Assembly (NCBI GenBank): GCA_029244985.1
Contig: JAQWQD010000016.1
Coordinates: 1-52,802, forward strand
Length of the DNA stretch: 52,802 nucleotides
Direction: 5' to 3'
DNA from: Gammaproteobacteria bacterium
Lineage (GTDB): Bacteria; Pseudomonadota; Gammaproteobacteria; Pseudomonadales; Pseudohongiellaceae
The position numbers were made by a program, and so were the translations under genes. Shown here one piece after another: positions 8,487-17,798 of the stretch. Position 1 is the stretch's first letter; every line of letters starts with the position of its first letter. The notes under the pieces are model-generated. The model made no database searches, was not told the origin of the DNA, and saw only the letters and a program-made list of their open reading frames with translations.

Positions 8487-9389
8487 CTATTGTTTTAATA
8501 TATCGGTGAGGCAGTTTTGCAGTTCTGGATGTTGTAACTCTATTCCTAGTTCCTTGATTCTCAATGACGATACGCTTGAACTTGGTAGCAAAGCTGCATC
8601 AGCCATTTCCCCAAACATCAATCGAACGATCGCACTTGGAATTCTTGGAAGCTTAAGTCGGTTTATTGATTTTTTTAAGCAGTGAGCGAATTCACGATTT
8701 GTAACTATGTGCCCTGAGACTAAATTAATGGGACCTGATACACCATTTTCCCTCAATAACGCCAACATTATTTGAACAGCATCACTTAAGCTAATCCAGC
8801 TCATCGTTTGTTTCCCAGATCCTATTACTCCTACTGTTGCTGCACGAAATGGTAAAATAAGATTTTTTAGTACGCCACCAGTGGGGCTTAAAACAAGTCC
8901 AAATCGTAGAAAAGTAGTTCGAATGCCGGCTTCTTGAGCAGGCATTGTTGCGCTCTCCCATGACTGCGCCAGAATAGACAGGAAATCATTCCCCGCGGGG
9001 CTGCTCTCATCGAAGGTTTTTTCTTCATTCGTGCCGTAATAACCGATTGCAGAGGCTGAGAGTAAAATCTTTGGAGGCACAGGAAGTTTAGCTAATGCCC
9101 TACAAACCAGTGAAGTGGTTTGAACCCGGCTGTCAACGATTAGCCTCTTAGTTTTAGTGGACCATCTTTCTTCAGAAATATTTTTTCCTGCCAGATTTAT
9201 GACTGCATGCAATGGAATGGACGGATCAAGAAAGATGAAGCCTGTGTTTTCTAAATAATAAAAAGGTTCTTCTCTTACATTTCTTTGCAGATTAAAAACG
9301 GTATATCCGAGGCCTTTGAGAGCTGTTGAAAATGCTCTCCCTAACATACCTGAGGCACCAGTAATCAGGATGTTCTTTTTTTGGTCCAC
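8487..9389 (-). CDS. TIGR01777 family NAD(P)-binding epimerase-like protein (YfcH type)
   Basis: A 300-residue extended short-chain dehydrogenase-fold protein. The nucleotide-binding motif GASGMLG lies at residues 11-17. INLAGKNISEERW and the following TKRLIVDSR are hallmarks of the TIGR01777/YfcH group, as is the C-terminal DUF1731-type tail (FGEMADAALLPSSSV). The start is GTG at 9389 with AAGG nine bases before it. Homologues are widespread; their biochemical role is unproven, though they are annotated as epimerases. No tight operon partner is seen. Confidence 0.9.
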   Translation of the reverse strand: MDQKKNILITGASGMLGRAFSTALKGLGYTVFNLQRNVREEPFYYLENTGFIFLDPSIPLHAVINLAGKNISEERWSTKTKRLIVDSRVQTTSLVCRALAKLPVPPKILLSASAIGYYGTNEEKTFDESSPAGNDFLSILAQSWESATMPAQEAGIRTTFLRFGLVLSPTGGVLKNLILPFRAATVGVIGSGKQTMSWISLSDAVQIMLALLRENGVSGPINLVSGHIVTNREFAHCLKKSINRLKLPRIPSAIVRLMFGEMADAALLPSSSVSSLRIKELGIELQHPELQNCLTDILKQ

Positions 9390-9621
9390 TTTGAGAAGCC
9401 TTAATTTTAGATTGAAGGAATAAGCCTACTCTTGGGAGAGGCGGGCATGAGCCCGTAGCTTAAAAAGACTAAGGTAATAACCTATAAGTACGGCAAGTCG
9501 CTTTAATTAGTTCACAAAATATTTTTATTTATTATTTTATAAATTAATGTGATCTAGATGTGACGTCAACGCCGTAACTATCAAAGCTATTGTTACTAAT
9601 TATTACTTTTAGAGGTTACTA

Positions 9622-10107
9622 ATGTTGTACATTAAAAAATATGCTTTTGCATTTCTTGCAATTTTACCCTTTTCAATCGCGAGTTTTTCGGTCAAAGCAC
9701 AGGATATAGTAGATACCGCTATAGCTGCTGGCCAATTCAACACGTTGGTTGCTGCTGTGCAGGCTGCAGATCTAGTCGAGACCTTGAAGGGAGACGGCCC
9801 GTTTACAGTGTTTGCGCCGACCGATGAGGCATTCGCTGCATTACCTATGGGGACTGTAGAAGACTTACTGAAACCTGAGAATAAGGCACAGCTCGTGGCC
9901 GTGCTCACTTATCATGTCGTTCCTGGCAAGATTATGTCCGCAGATATCGCGGGAAAGTCCATGGACGTGGCGAGTGTTCAGGGTGGAGAACTATCCGTTG
10001 ACGCAACAGATGGAGTAAAGATTGATAACGCTAATGTTGTTGCTGCCGATATTGAAACTTCCAATGGCGTTATTCACGTTATTGACCAAGTCGTACTACC
10101 TAACTAG
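9622..10107 (+). CDS. Secreted fasciclin (FAS1) domain protein
   Basis: A 161-residue protein: a signal peptide (residues 1-26, ending SVKAQD) then one FAS1 domain. The two conserved FAS1 boxes are present: [17 protein letters not shown] (about 57-73) and [10 protein letters not shown] through the terminal [16 protein letters not shown]1 proteins mediate adhesion or bind small molecules at the cell surface. It is monocistronic, with AGAGG before the ATG, a very AT-rich leader upstream and a strong terminator directly downstream. Confidence 0.95.
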   Translation: MLYIKKYAFAFLAILPFSIASFSVKAQDIVDTAIAAGQFNTLVAAVQAADLVETLKGDGPFTVFAPTDEAFAALPMGTVEDLLKPENKAQLVAVLTYHVVPGKIMSADIAGKSMDVASVQGGELSVDATDGVKIDNANVVAADIETSNGVIHVIDQVVLPN

Positions 10108-10130
10108 ATTTCTTTTGATAGACTCTTTTC

Positions 10131-10158
10131 AGGCTGGCAAACGTCAGCCTTTTTTTTA
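10131..10158 (+). terminator. Rho-independent terminator after fasciclin gene
   Basis: AGGCTG (10131-10136) and CAGCCT (10145-10150) form a 6-bp stem with an 8-base loop, followed by a run of eight T. It lies 23 bases after the fasciclin stop. Its end overlaps the stop of the convergent rimO gene. Confidence 0.9.
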
Positions 10159-11484
10159 TTCCAATTTTGCATGTCCATACAAATCATATTCATCAGAGCT
10201 TGAAATTGTTACTTCAAGAATCTCGCCTATGTTTAAGCTACTTGGGGAATCGAAATAGACCAGTCCGTCAATTTCTGGAGCATCTGCAGTCGATCGTCCG
10301 ATGTACCCATCTGCCACTTCTTTGTCAATAATCACATTGATCGTACTTCCTATTTTTTTTGCTAATTGTTCTGATGATATTTGTTGCTGAGTTTCCATAA
10401 ATCGTTGCCAGCGCTCTTCTTTCAGTTGTTCTGGAACTTGGTTAGGCAAGTCGTTAGCTTTGGCTCCATTTACGGCGGAATACTGAAAGCAGCCAACTCG
10501 GTCAAGGCGCGCTTCTTGCAGGAATTCGAGTAAGACTTCAAAATCTTGGTCGGTCTCTCCTGGGAACCCTACTATGAATGTACTGCGAATCGTCAAGTCA
10601 GGCGCAGTAACTCGCCAACCTTCAATTCGTTGCAGAGACTTTTCAGTTGTGGCTGGTCGGCGCATGGCTTTGAGTATATTAAGACTGGCATGTTGAAATG
10701 GAATATCTAAATAGGGCAGGATTTTTTTTTCTGCCATCAAAGGAATAATTTTATCGACGTGAGGATAAGGGTAGACATAATGGAGACGAACCCACACGCC
10801 TAGGTCAGCTAATGCTTCACACAATCCTTGCATACTTGCCTTAACGGGTCTGCCTTGCCAAAAGCCAGTTTGGTATTTTGTGTCGACACCGTAGGCGCTG
10901 GTGTCCTGGGAAATGACTAAGAGTTCTTTTACGCCTGACTTTACTAAGCGTTCGGCTTCATCTAGCACATCCCCTACAGGTCTACTAACTAAATCTCCTC
11001 GCATAGAGGGTATAATGCAAAAACTACAACGATGATTGCAGCCTTCTGAAATTTTAAGATAGGCATAGTGTCTCGGTGTAAGTTTAATACCTTGTGGCGG
11101 CACTAGGTCGGTAAATGGATTGCTTTGAATTGCTGGGGGAGGTAGGTTTCTATGAACGTGAGACACTACTTCTTCGTAGGCTTGTGGGCCTGTGACACCC
11201 AAGACTTTGGGGTGGCTATTAGTAATTAGTTCTGCCTGTGTTCCGAGGCAACCAGTCACTATTACTTTGCCATTTTCATCAATAGCCTCACCTATCGCTT
11301 GTAAAGATTCTTCTTTGGCGCTATCAATAAAGCCACAGGTATTTACTACAACAATATCAGCATCGTCATAATTCGGAACTATCGAATAACCATCTATGCG
11401 CAGTTGGGTGAGTATTCGTTCAGAATCCACCAGAGCCTTTGGGCACCCTAGTGAAATAAAACCAACTTTATTTTTCTCAGGCAT
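10156..11484 (-). CDS. rimO: Ribosomal protein S12 (aspartate-C3)-methylthiotransferase RimO
   Basis: A 442-residue radical-SAM methylthiotransferase. The N-terminal UPF0004 domain has the three cluster cysteines Cys14 ([12 protein letters not shown]), Cys50 (NTCGFID) and Cys79 (TGCLG). The radical-SAM triad is Cys149, Cys153, Cys156 (GCNHRCSFC), and a TRAM-type domain closes the protein. The [10 protein letters not shown] signature separates RimO from MiaB. The enzyme modifies a conserved Asp of ribosomal protein S12 in the cytosol. Length is normal. It is convergent with the fasciclin gene and transcribed alone. Confidence 0.97.
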   Translation of the reverse strand: MPEKNKVGFISLGCPKALVDSERILTQLRIDGYSIVPNYDDADIVVVNTCGFIDSAKEESLQAIGEAIDENGKVIVTGCLGTQAELITNSHPKVLGVTGPQAYEEVVSHVHRNLPPPAIQSNPFTDLVPPQGIKLTPRHYAYLKISEGCNHRCSFCIIPSMRGDLVSRPVGDVLDEAERLVKSGVKELLVISQDTSAYGVDTKYQTGFWQGRPVKASMQGLCEALADLGVWVRLHYVYPYPHVDKIIPLMAEKKILPYLDIPFQHASLNILKAMRRPATTEKSLQRIEGWRVTAPDLTIRSTFIVGFPGETDQDFEVLLEFLQEARLDRVGCFQYSAVNGAKANDLPNQVPEQLKEERWQRFMETQQQISSEQLAKKIGSTINVIIDKEVADGYIGRSTADAPEIDGLVYFDSPSSLNIGEILEVTISSSDEYDLYGHAKLE

Positions 11485-11802
11485 TAATAAACCAAGTCAG
11501 ATAGCTAAAAAAGTGGAAACTCAAGTAAAGAGTAAAGCTACACTTTTGAGTTTGGGCCGTGATTATAGCGGGGATTAGTTATAAAAGTGCAGACTTTAAT
11601 GCTCAGTCCTTGCTCAATTAAGTTAAAGGCATCTATTAACTAAGGTGAGACCAAGAGTCAGACCGCATTAAACTTTTCTCACTACAAAAATTTATGCAGT
11701 GTGAGCCATGATTGATGATTAGTTAACCTCAACAAGTACAGTGCCTATACCAGCAGACTTATTTTGGCCTATAAGTGATTTGGATCAGTTTTACAGAATA
11801 TG
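11485..11802. other. Gene-free stretch between rimO and an acyl-CoA ligase gene
   Basis: No credible coding frame is seen in these 318 bases. They should contain the rimO promoter (minus strand) and the end of the ligase transcript. An inverted repeat with 8-base arms (AAACTCAA at 11517-11524 and TTGAGTTT at 11546-11553) sits 33 bases upstream of the rimO start; it has no T-run, and its role is unknown. Confidence 0.5.
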
Positions 11803-13371
11803 TCAGCCGTTGATACTTGCTCTTTCTTGTTCAACCAGAACTCGTCTAAGAATTTTTCCTGATGCTGACTTTGGTATTTCGTCAACAAATTCTAGCTTTC
11901 TGATTTTTTTATGAGGTGCTACTTCATTGGCAACCCATTTCATGATTTCTTCTGCGGAAATATCGCCCTTGAGTACGACGAAGGCTTTGGGAATTTCTCC
12001 CGCCTCTTCGTCAGGACTTGGTATTACTGCAGCATCAGCTATAGCGTCATGACTAACTAATAAGGCTTCTAGTTCGGCAGGGGCAACTTGATAGGCTTTG
12101 TATTTAATAAGTTCCTTAAGACGATCCACAATATAAAAATAACCATCTTCATCGGCATAGCCGATATCGCCTGAATGAAACCAGCCATCTTCGTCGATGC
12201 AATGCTTGGTTGCATCGTCATTGTTCAGGTAGCCCGTCATGACGTGCATACCCTTGATTAAGACTTCTCCGCGTTCATTGATACCTAGGTCAGCGCCAGT
12301 TTCAGTATCGATCACTTTCGAGTAAGTATTGGGAATAACTCGACCAACTGCGCCAGTTTTTTCCGCTGGCACAGGAACTGAATTGACATGACAAGCACCT
12401 GAAACCTCTGTAAGCCCATAGCCTTGATAGATCTGGCAGCCTAAGCGCTCCGCGCAGGCTTCTTCTATTTCAGCGCCTAGAGGAGCGGCGCCGGAACTGA
12501 TCAATCGAATGCTGGATGTATCATATTTATCAACTAAAGGGTGTTTGGCTAGAGCCAATACTAATGGAGGAACCAAACTCAGAGTACTAATTTTGTAATC
12601 TTCCACGATCTGAAGAAATTGTTCGAGATCGAAGCGTGGCATAGTCACTAGAGTTACACCCCGATATATTGCGAGATTAAGAATTAACACCATGCCATAA
12701 ATGTGAAAGAAGGGAAGAACGCCAACCATTAAGTCTTCGTCTAATAAAGGGTTAATTGATTCTGAAAGCACCATATTAGAAGAGAGGTTTTCATGAGTCA
12801 GCATCACACCTTTGGATAATCCCGTGGTGCCGCTGGAATAAGGAAGTGCAACTAAATCATTTTTTGGATCAATGGAGACCTTTGGTGGAATGCCAGGGTT
12901 GTTAAGTAGCTCAGAAAAGGGTGTCGCATTTTCTGCTTCGCCGATTACAAAGATTTCTTCAACGTTACATTCCTGTGCCGCAGGCAGCGCCCGATCCATA
13001 AATGCGGGTATGGTGATTAGAATTTTCGCGCCAGAGTCATTAAATTGATGAATCAGGTCATTGGTGGAGTAAAGTGAATTTATTGTAGTATTTATTCCAC
13101 CAACTGCAGCGACTCCAAGAAATATTGTTGCGTATTCTGGAATATTCGGGCAGAAGACAGCGCAAACATCGCCTTTTTTAAAACCACGCTGATCAAGGCC
13201 TGCAGCTAGATGATGTATTTGTGTTCTGAGTTGGGTATAGGTAAGAGTACGCCTGGTTGGACCATCAATTAATGCAGCTTTGTCACCTAACTCATCTACT
13301 TTTGCGAGAACAATACTAGTCAGGTCAGAATTAGGTACTTGGATTTCAGGTTTATCATTTTTAAATATCAT
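11803..13371 (-). CDS. 4-coumarate:CoA-ligase-like acyl-CoA synthetase
   Basis: A 522-residue adenylate-forming enzyme of the ANL superfamily. Motifs in order: the phosphate loop YSSGTTGLSKGV (about 179-190), YQGYGLTEVSG (aromatic-A5 region), GWFHSGDIG (A7), and IVDRLKELIKYKAYQVAPAE with the hinge. The catalytic C-terminal lysine lies in PKSASGKILRR. The KYKAYQVAPAE form is typical of 4-coumarate-CoA-ligase and medium- or long-chain acyl-CoA ligases. It activates a carboxylic acid with ATP and CoA in the cytosol. Substrate choice is not readable, but the nearby tannase/feruloyl esterase makes an aromatic acid plausible (inference). It stands alone between gaps of about 230-320 bases. Confidence 0.88.
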   Translation of the reverse strand: MIFKNDKPEIQVPNSDLTSIVLAKVDELGDKAALIDGPTRRTLTYTQLRTQIHHLAAGLDQRGFKKGDVCAVFCPNIPEYATIFLGVAAVGGINTTINSLYSTNDLIHQFNDSGAKILITIPAFMDRALPAAQECNVEEIFVIGEAENATPFSELLNNPGIPPKVSIDPKNDLVALPYSSGTTGLSKGVMLTHENLSSNMVLSESINPLLDEDLMVGVLPFFHIYGMVLILNLAIYRGVTLVTMPRFDLEQFLQIVEDYKISTLSLVPPLVLALAKHPLVDKYDTSSIRLISSGAAPLGAEIEEACAERLGCQIYQGYGLTEVSGACHVNSVPVPAEKTGAVGRVIPNTYSKVIDTETGADLGINERGEVLIKGMHVMTGYLNNDDATKHCIDEDGWFHSGDIGYADEDGYFYIVDRLKELIKYKAYQVAPAELEALLVSHDAIADAAVIPSPDEEAGEIPKAFVVLKGDISAEEIMKWVANEVAPHKKIRKLEFVDEIPKSASGKILRRVLVEQERASING

Positions 13372-13602
13372 TGCAACCCCTTAATGCAATCGGTAAGCGT
13401 TCTGTTGTGATGAAGCGAACTCTAAGACAGATTTTATTAAAGCTCAATGCCTAGATTGAGCAAAAAGACAATACACAGATTATCAAAATGGTAGCTTGTT
13501 AATTTGTATATATGCTGAGAAGTTATATCAGGAGTATTACATTTCATTAGATACACGATGAAATTCAAGTTTATCTAATGTGGTAACAAATAGCATGACG
13601 AT

Positions 13603-14478
13603 TCAAGCTGACTCTTGCTTGGGCGATAGAGCGGATTCTGATTTTGGATCGCCTGCAATACGTGATTGATACATGATGCGAGGTTCTGTCATGTCCCAAG
13701 GCCGCGCTTGATGAAGGAGGCTACGATTATCCCAAACTGCCACATCACCTACCTGCCACTTGTGTTGGTAGATGCGAGGGGGTTGACAGGCAAATTCGAG
13801 TAATTCTGCAAGAAATGCTTCTGATTTATTCTCTTTCATGCCGGGAACACCATAAGCATGACGACCCAAGGTTAATATTTTGCGCTGAGTTTAGGGGTGC
13901 GAGTCAACTAGAGGTCGCAGCGGTGGGTCCTGATCAAAAAAACCATAACCATTGTAATCACTTCTATTAGAATGACTATGACCTAATTTCGATTGGCTAT
14001 AGTACAGAGAATGGTAAGCGGCCAGTTTTGAGATGTTGCGTTTTGTATCGAAGTCTAGAGCATCATAAGCAGAGCGCATGTCGGCCCAACTTGTCTCGCC
14101 GCCGCTGGAACGTAGAACTTTGGCAGAAAATACCGCTCCTTTGGATAAGACTGGGAGATAGCTGCTGTCAGCATGCCAGCTCATATTTCCCTGAAGTATT
14201 TTCAACACATCATCGTTCTCGGTGTCGCTGCGGATACTTCCATCTTTGTTAATATTGCTAACAGATTTGATATCAAATTCTAATTCACCAAAGCGTTTTG
14301 CAAATTGGATCTGATCTGATCCGCGCATTGCTTGCCTGGGAAATGTCAGCAAGCTATGGTCTAGCCACAATTGATAGATCTCATTAAATAAGTGATCGCC
14401 AACAGTTTTTAAATCAACTCCATTTACGATAGCGCCAAAGCTGGCATCCAAGGGTTGCAGATCCAGTTTAGAGGTCAT
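13603..14478 (-). pseudogene. TauD/TfdA family dioxygenase interrupted by one in-frame TAA
   Basis: One reading frame of 291 residues is broken only by TAA at 13893-13891 (codon 196); no bases are gained or lost. The first part has the iron-binding His102-x-Asp104 (SWHADSSY). The part after the stop has GRHAYGVPGM, VWDNRSLLHQARPW (distal iron His256) and the 2-oxoglutarate Arg in EPRIMYQSRIAGDP. The stop falls in the family block HP-E-T-x-R-K, where Glu (GAA) is usual, so a single G-to-T change would explain it. A truncated product would lack the second metal His and the Arg and should be inactive. ATG at 14478 is preferred over a TTG at 14496. It may be a recent nonsense mutation or a sequencing error. 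Confidence 0.88.
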
Positions 14479-14626
14479 TGGATCCAGATAGCACAAGAGA
14501 CAGCACTTTGTTCCTGTGCACTGGTTAGTACTTAATTTTGAAGTTCTTGGAAAACTCTGTTGCTTTAGCCATTAGATATTTGTGCTATCAATTTCAATTT
14601 TGTTGATTGCGAGGCAGAAGCTGGGC

Positions 14627-15868
14627 TTAAGCAGACAATCCCCGCGCAGCAATTTGCCAAACAGCCTCAACTTTATCGTCGCGGATAGCGTACATTTGAT
14701 TGTATAGATTTACTACGGGATCACAGTGGGACACGATTAACTCGAGTTTATCTCCAACTTTGTACTTGGTCGATGCATTTTCCTCATATCGAATCGAACC
14801 GAATTCATCGGAGCCTGAACTGTAACTTATTCCTGTTTCGTCTTTAATCCGCGCCCATGGTCGATTAATGGTGCAAGCTTTTGCTCCGGCGTCAGTCGTA
14901 GCTCGCCCTTCGTATTGGTCATTGAGCACTGTCGTTAAGATGGTCAAAGAGGTATGAAAGTCTGAATAGATCTCTTCATCTGATTCGCCACCTATATCTA
15001 CGTATTGAGCATCCATAAAAACGTAACTGCCCACTTGAATATCTGTCAGCCCGCGGGTTTCATGATCGATGTTATAAGTCCCGGTGCCACCGCCACTAAA
15101 AATTTCAGTGGATAAACCGCTTTGATTAAATAAGTCATAAGTCTCTGTTGCTGCGACTAATCTTTCTAAGGTTTGATTCTTGCGTTGCTCAAAACCTTTA
15201 ACGTGTTGCGAGCCTCCGTCATAGCAGAGTAAACCCCTTAGATTTAAAGCAGGAAGCTGATTAATTAATTGTGCAAGTTCTAAAGCTGGTTGTCTCGGAG
15301 TGATGCCAGTACGGTGCCCTCCAGGATCAACATCCACGACGACATCAGCATTGATTCCCATGGCCACTGCAGCTTCGGAAAGTAAGCGGGCATTTTGCGG
15401 TGAGTCAGTTGCTTGAATAAATCCAGGGCAGTTTTGACGCAAATTCATGGCACGTTGAATTTTTGTCGGTGTTACATTGGTAGTAGTCATCAAAATTTCA
15501 TCGATCCCATTTTGATACATTGCTTCCGCTTCACTAGCTTTTGCAGTGCAGATACCTATAGAGCCACTATCTAGTTGCATTTGTGCAATAACAGGTGTCT
15601 TGTGAGTCTTTGCGTGGGGGCGACTAGCAATGCCATTGCTGCGGGTGCTCGCCTGCATAGTGGCGATGTTCGCTTCAAGCAAATCCAGGTCGACGCAGAG
15701 AGCAGGTGTATCTAATTCGAACTTGGAGACATTTTCTTGCATCTCGCCATCAACATAGAAGGCTTGGATTTCATTAGCGGTATAACCTTTCACGGTAGTA
15801 GGAAGCCAGAGCGCAGCAGCGCCAGATGATTGTAGGAAGCGTCGCCGAGACATAGAGGATTTGGTCAT
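14627..15868 (-). CDS. Tat-exported D-threonine-aldolase/DSD1-like PLP enzyme
   Basis: A 413-residue fold-type III PLP enzyme with a twin-arginine signal (SRRRFLQ at 7-13, then an Ala-rich hydrophobic stretch). The PLP-binding lysine is Lys87 in RPHAKTHK. The C-terminal HCDPVVNLYNQ block matches the metal-binding His and Asp of D-threonine aldolase and D-serine dehydratase. Such enzymes cleave or dehydrate D-hydroxy amino acids. Folding with PLP before export fits the Tat route, implying periplasmic action. The next genes on this strand and the opposite strand (Asp/Glu racemase, D-Ala-D-Ala dipeptidase) share a D-amino-acid theme. Confidence 0.88.
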   Translation of the reverse strand: MTKSSMSRRRFLQSSGAAALWLPTTVKGYTANEIQAFYVDGEMQENVSKFELDTPALCVDLDLLEANIATMQASTRSNGIASRPHAKTHKTPVIAQMQLDSGSIGICTAKASEAEAMYQNGIDEILMTTTNVTPTKIQRAMNLRQNCPGFIQATDSPQNARLLSEAAVAMGINADVVVDVDPGGHRTGITPRQPALELAQLINQLPALNLRGLLCYDGGSQHVKGFEQRKNQTLERLVAATETYDLFNQSGLSTEIFSGGGTGTYNIDHETRGLTDIQVGSYVFMDAQYVDIGGESDEEIYSDFHTSLTILTTVLNDQYEGRATTDAGAKACTINRPWARIKDETGISYSSGSDEFGSIRYEENASTKYKVGDKLELIVSHCDPVVNLYNQMYAIRDDKVEAVWQIAARGLSA

Positions 15869-16117
15869 ATTTTCGCTCCAGCAATATTTTCTTAATTAGT
15901 ACGATGGTAACCCAAAAGCATACCCATTTGTGGCTTTATTCGCCATTTCTTGCGAGCTATACCTTAAAAATTTGTCTCTTTATTACTCAGTCTTCAGAAA
16001 AATTTTCAGAAGCTGCCAGCTATTATCGAAATTGAGTCGAAGCTTTTAAGGTATGAGCACATGTGACTATAAAGAATCTCTAGTTAAGCTTAAGCACGGA
16101 ATTATTTCATGAAACGC

Positions 16118-16813
16118 TTAATCGTTAAGAGCAAATTGCACAGCTTTGCTCACATGAATCGCAGTGGTGTCATAGAGAGTTACATTAGTGTGTCGTTGTT
16201 CAACCAGTAACGAAATTTCGGTACATCCCAGGATCACAGCCTCTGCCCCCTGGAATTTAAGTTCTTGAATTATTTTCAGATAGGTATCGCGGGAGTCGTT
16301 ATTGATGGTACCAAGACAGAGTTCGTCGTAAATTATTTTATGCGCCAAGTTTCTTAGTTCCATATCTGGCACAATTACATCAATACCGTACTTATTGATT
16401 AAACGATCTTTATAGAATGGTTTTTCCATAGTGAATGTGGTGCCTAGCAGACCAACTTTGCCAATTCTGTCATCTAATAGTCTCTCAGCTGTCGCATCGG
16501 CAATATGTAGCAAAGGAATATTGGTTGCGGCTTCTATTTCCTGAGAAACAATATGCATAGTATTAGTGCAGATGATTAAAAAATCTGCGCCACCTGCTTC
16601 AAGCGACACAGCGGCTTTAACAAGAATTGCTGCTGCAGCTGACCAATTGTTTTCGCGTTGGAGTTTTTCTATTTCTTCGAAATCCACGCTATTCATAACG
16701 ATTTTGGCTGAATGCAATCCACCTAGTTGTCGTTTAACTGTTTCGTTAATCGCGCGATAGTAAGATGCAGTAGATTCCCAGCTCATGCCGCCTAGCATTC
16801 CGATAGTTTTCAT
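16118..16813 (-). CDS. Aspartate/glutamate racemase family protein (YgeA-like)
   Basis: A 231-residue cofactor-independent racemase. The N-terminus MKTIGMLGGMSWEST is typical of the aspartate racemase group. The two catalytic cysteines are present as Cys82 (ICTNTMH) and Cys197 (LGCTEI), so a two-base racemase mechanism is intact. It is likely cytosolic and interconverts L- and D-Asp, Glu or a related amino acid. The gene is divergent from the VanX-like gene. Confidence 0.92.
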   Translation of the reverse strand: MKTIGMLGGMSWESTASYYRAINETVKRQLGGLHSAKIVMNSVDFEEIEKLQRENNWSAAAAILVKAAVSLEAGGADFLIICTNTMHIVSQEIEAATNIPLLHIADATAERLLDDRIGKVGLLGTTFTMEKPFYKDRLINKYGIDVIVPDMELRNLAHKIIYDELCLGTINNDSRDTYLKIIQELKFQGAEAVILGCTEISLLVEQRHTNVTLYDTTAIHVSKAVQFALND

Positions 16814-17026
16814 TTATTAAAGTTTTTCCGTGTGCATTTTATATAAGGTTGGAATTAGAATGGTGTTTATAAAAATTGCAAGGATAGTCAAGGCTGTTCT
16901 GAGAATTAGGGTTAATATTCTAGACATAATTTCCTAGAACCACCATGTTTTATAGATGCTAATGAATTAGACTTAAATCTGCAGCAGCTGCTCGTGACCA
17001 CCTTACAAAAAGATCAGGACTTAAGC

Positions 17027-17734
17027 TTGGATGCATTTCTTAAAAAGATTTTACTAATCCTTCTGCTAATTTTTATTCAGAGTTGTAATGCCGATTATGA
17101 TGCCTCACCTTTGATGGCGAAAGGGTTCGTAGATATAAGTTCATTTTCTGATGCTTCAATTCCAGCGATTGAAATTGAAGTCCGCTATCACACAAATAAT
17201 AATTTTGTAGGTAAGCCGATAGAGGGGTATGACGCTGCAAAAATAATAATGAGTTTCGATGCTGCTTTAGCTATAAGAAAGGTTCAAGAAGAGCTGGTAA
17301 GTAATGGCATAGGCTTAAAAATATTTGATGCGTATAGACCTCAGCGAGCAGTTGATCATTTTATGAGGTGGGCGGCTGATTTGAACGACGAGGTGATGAA
17401 AAATCAATATTATCCGAATGTTGAAAAAGCAAATCTTTTTCGCGATGGTTATATTTCCGAAAGGTCAGGTCACTCACGAGGGTCAACGGTCGACCTAACA
17501 CTAATCGAGCTAGATCATGGAGAAGAGCTGGACATGGGCTCGCCCTGGGATTATTTTGACCCCATTTCTTGGTCGTCAAGCAATTTCGTTAGTGTTGAGC
17601 AAAAAGAAAACAGAAATATTCTGCGTGACGTGATGCTAAGGAATGGATTTCGTCCATTGCCCGAAGAGTGGTGGCACTTCACATTGGAAAATGAACCCTA
17701 TCAAGAAACTTACTTTGATTTTGTAATTAAGTAG
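17027..17734 (+). CDS. VanX/DdpX-type D-alanyl-D-alanine dipeptidase, probable lipoprotein
   Basis: Start chosen as TTG at 17027 with AGGA seven bases before it; an upstream GTG at 16994 would add 11 residues. The 235-residue protein begins with a lipoprotein-like signal (LLIFIQSC, Cys20, although Gln at -2 is unusual). The zinc and catalytic residues match VanX with exact spacing: Arg104 (DAYRPQR), His149 and Asp156 (SGHSRGSTVD), Glu214 and His217 (EEWWHF). M15D enzymes cleave D-Ala-D-Ala; outside resistance clusters they recycle peptidoglycan-derived dipeptide. No vanH, vanA or regulator lies nearby, so a nutritional role is likelier than resistance (inference). Confidence 0.9.
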   Translation: MDAFLKKILLILLLIFIQSCNADYDASPLMAKGFVDISSFSDASIPAIEIEVRYHTNNNFVGKPIEGYDAAKIIMSFDAALAIRKVQEELVSNGIGLKIFDAYRPQRAVDHFMRWAADLNDEVMKNQYYPNVEKANLFRDGYISERSGHSRGSTVDLTLIELDHGEELDMGSPWDYFDPISWSSSNFVSVEQKENRNILRDVMLRNGFRPLPEEWWHFTLENEPYQETYFDFVIK

Positions 17735-17798
17735 TTACTAGTTTCAGAAATTGAGTGTAAAAATATAGTGCGCCAGTATTGCGGAAGTGAAAAGTAAT

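Noticed and set aside
9561..9568. Palindrome TGACGTCA upstream of the fasciclin gene as a regulator site
   Set aside because: It is a single 8-base palindrome with no repeat or known bacterial regulator match that I can support.
13603..14478. Stop codon recoding or programmed frameshift in the TauD gene
   Set aside because: The stop is TAA in the same frame, not a UGA or UAG recoding signal, and no slippery sequence or frame change is needed.
17027..17734. Glycopeptide resistance operon
   Set aside because: Only the VanX-like gene is present; no vanH, vanA or regulatory genes are near.
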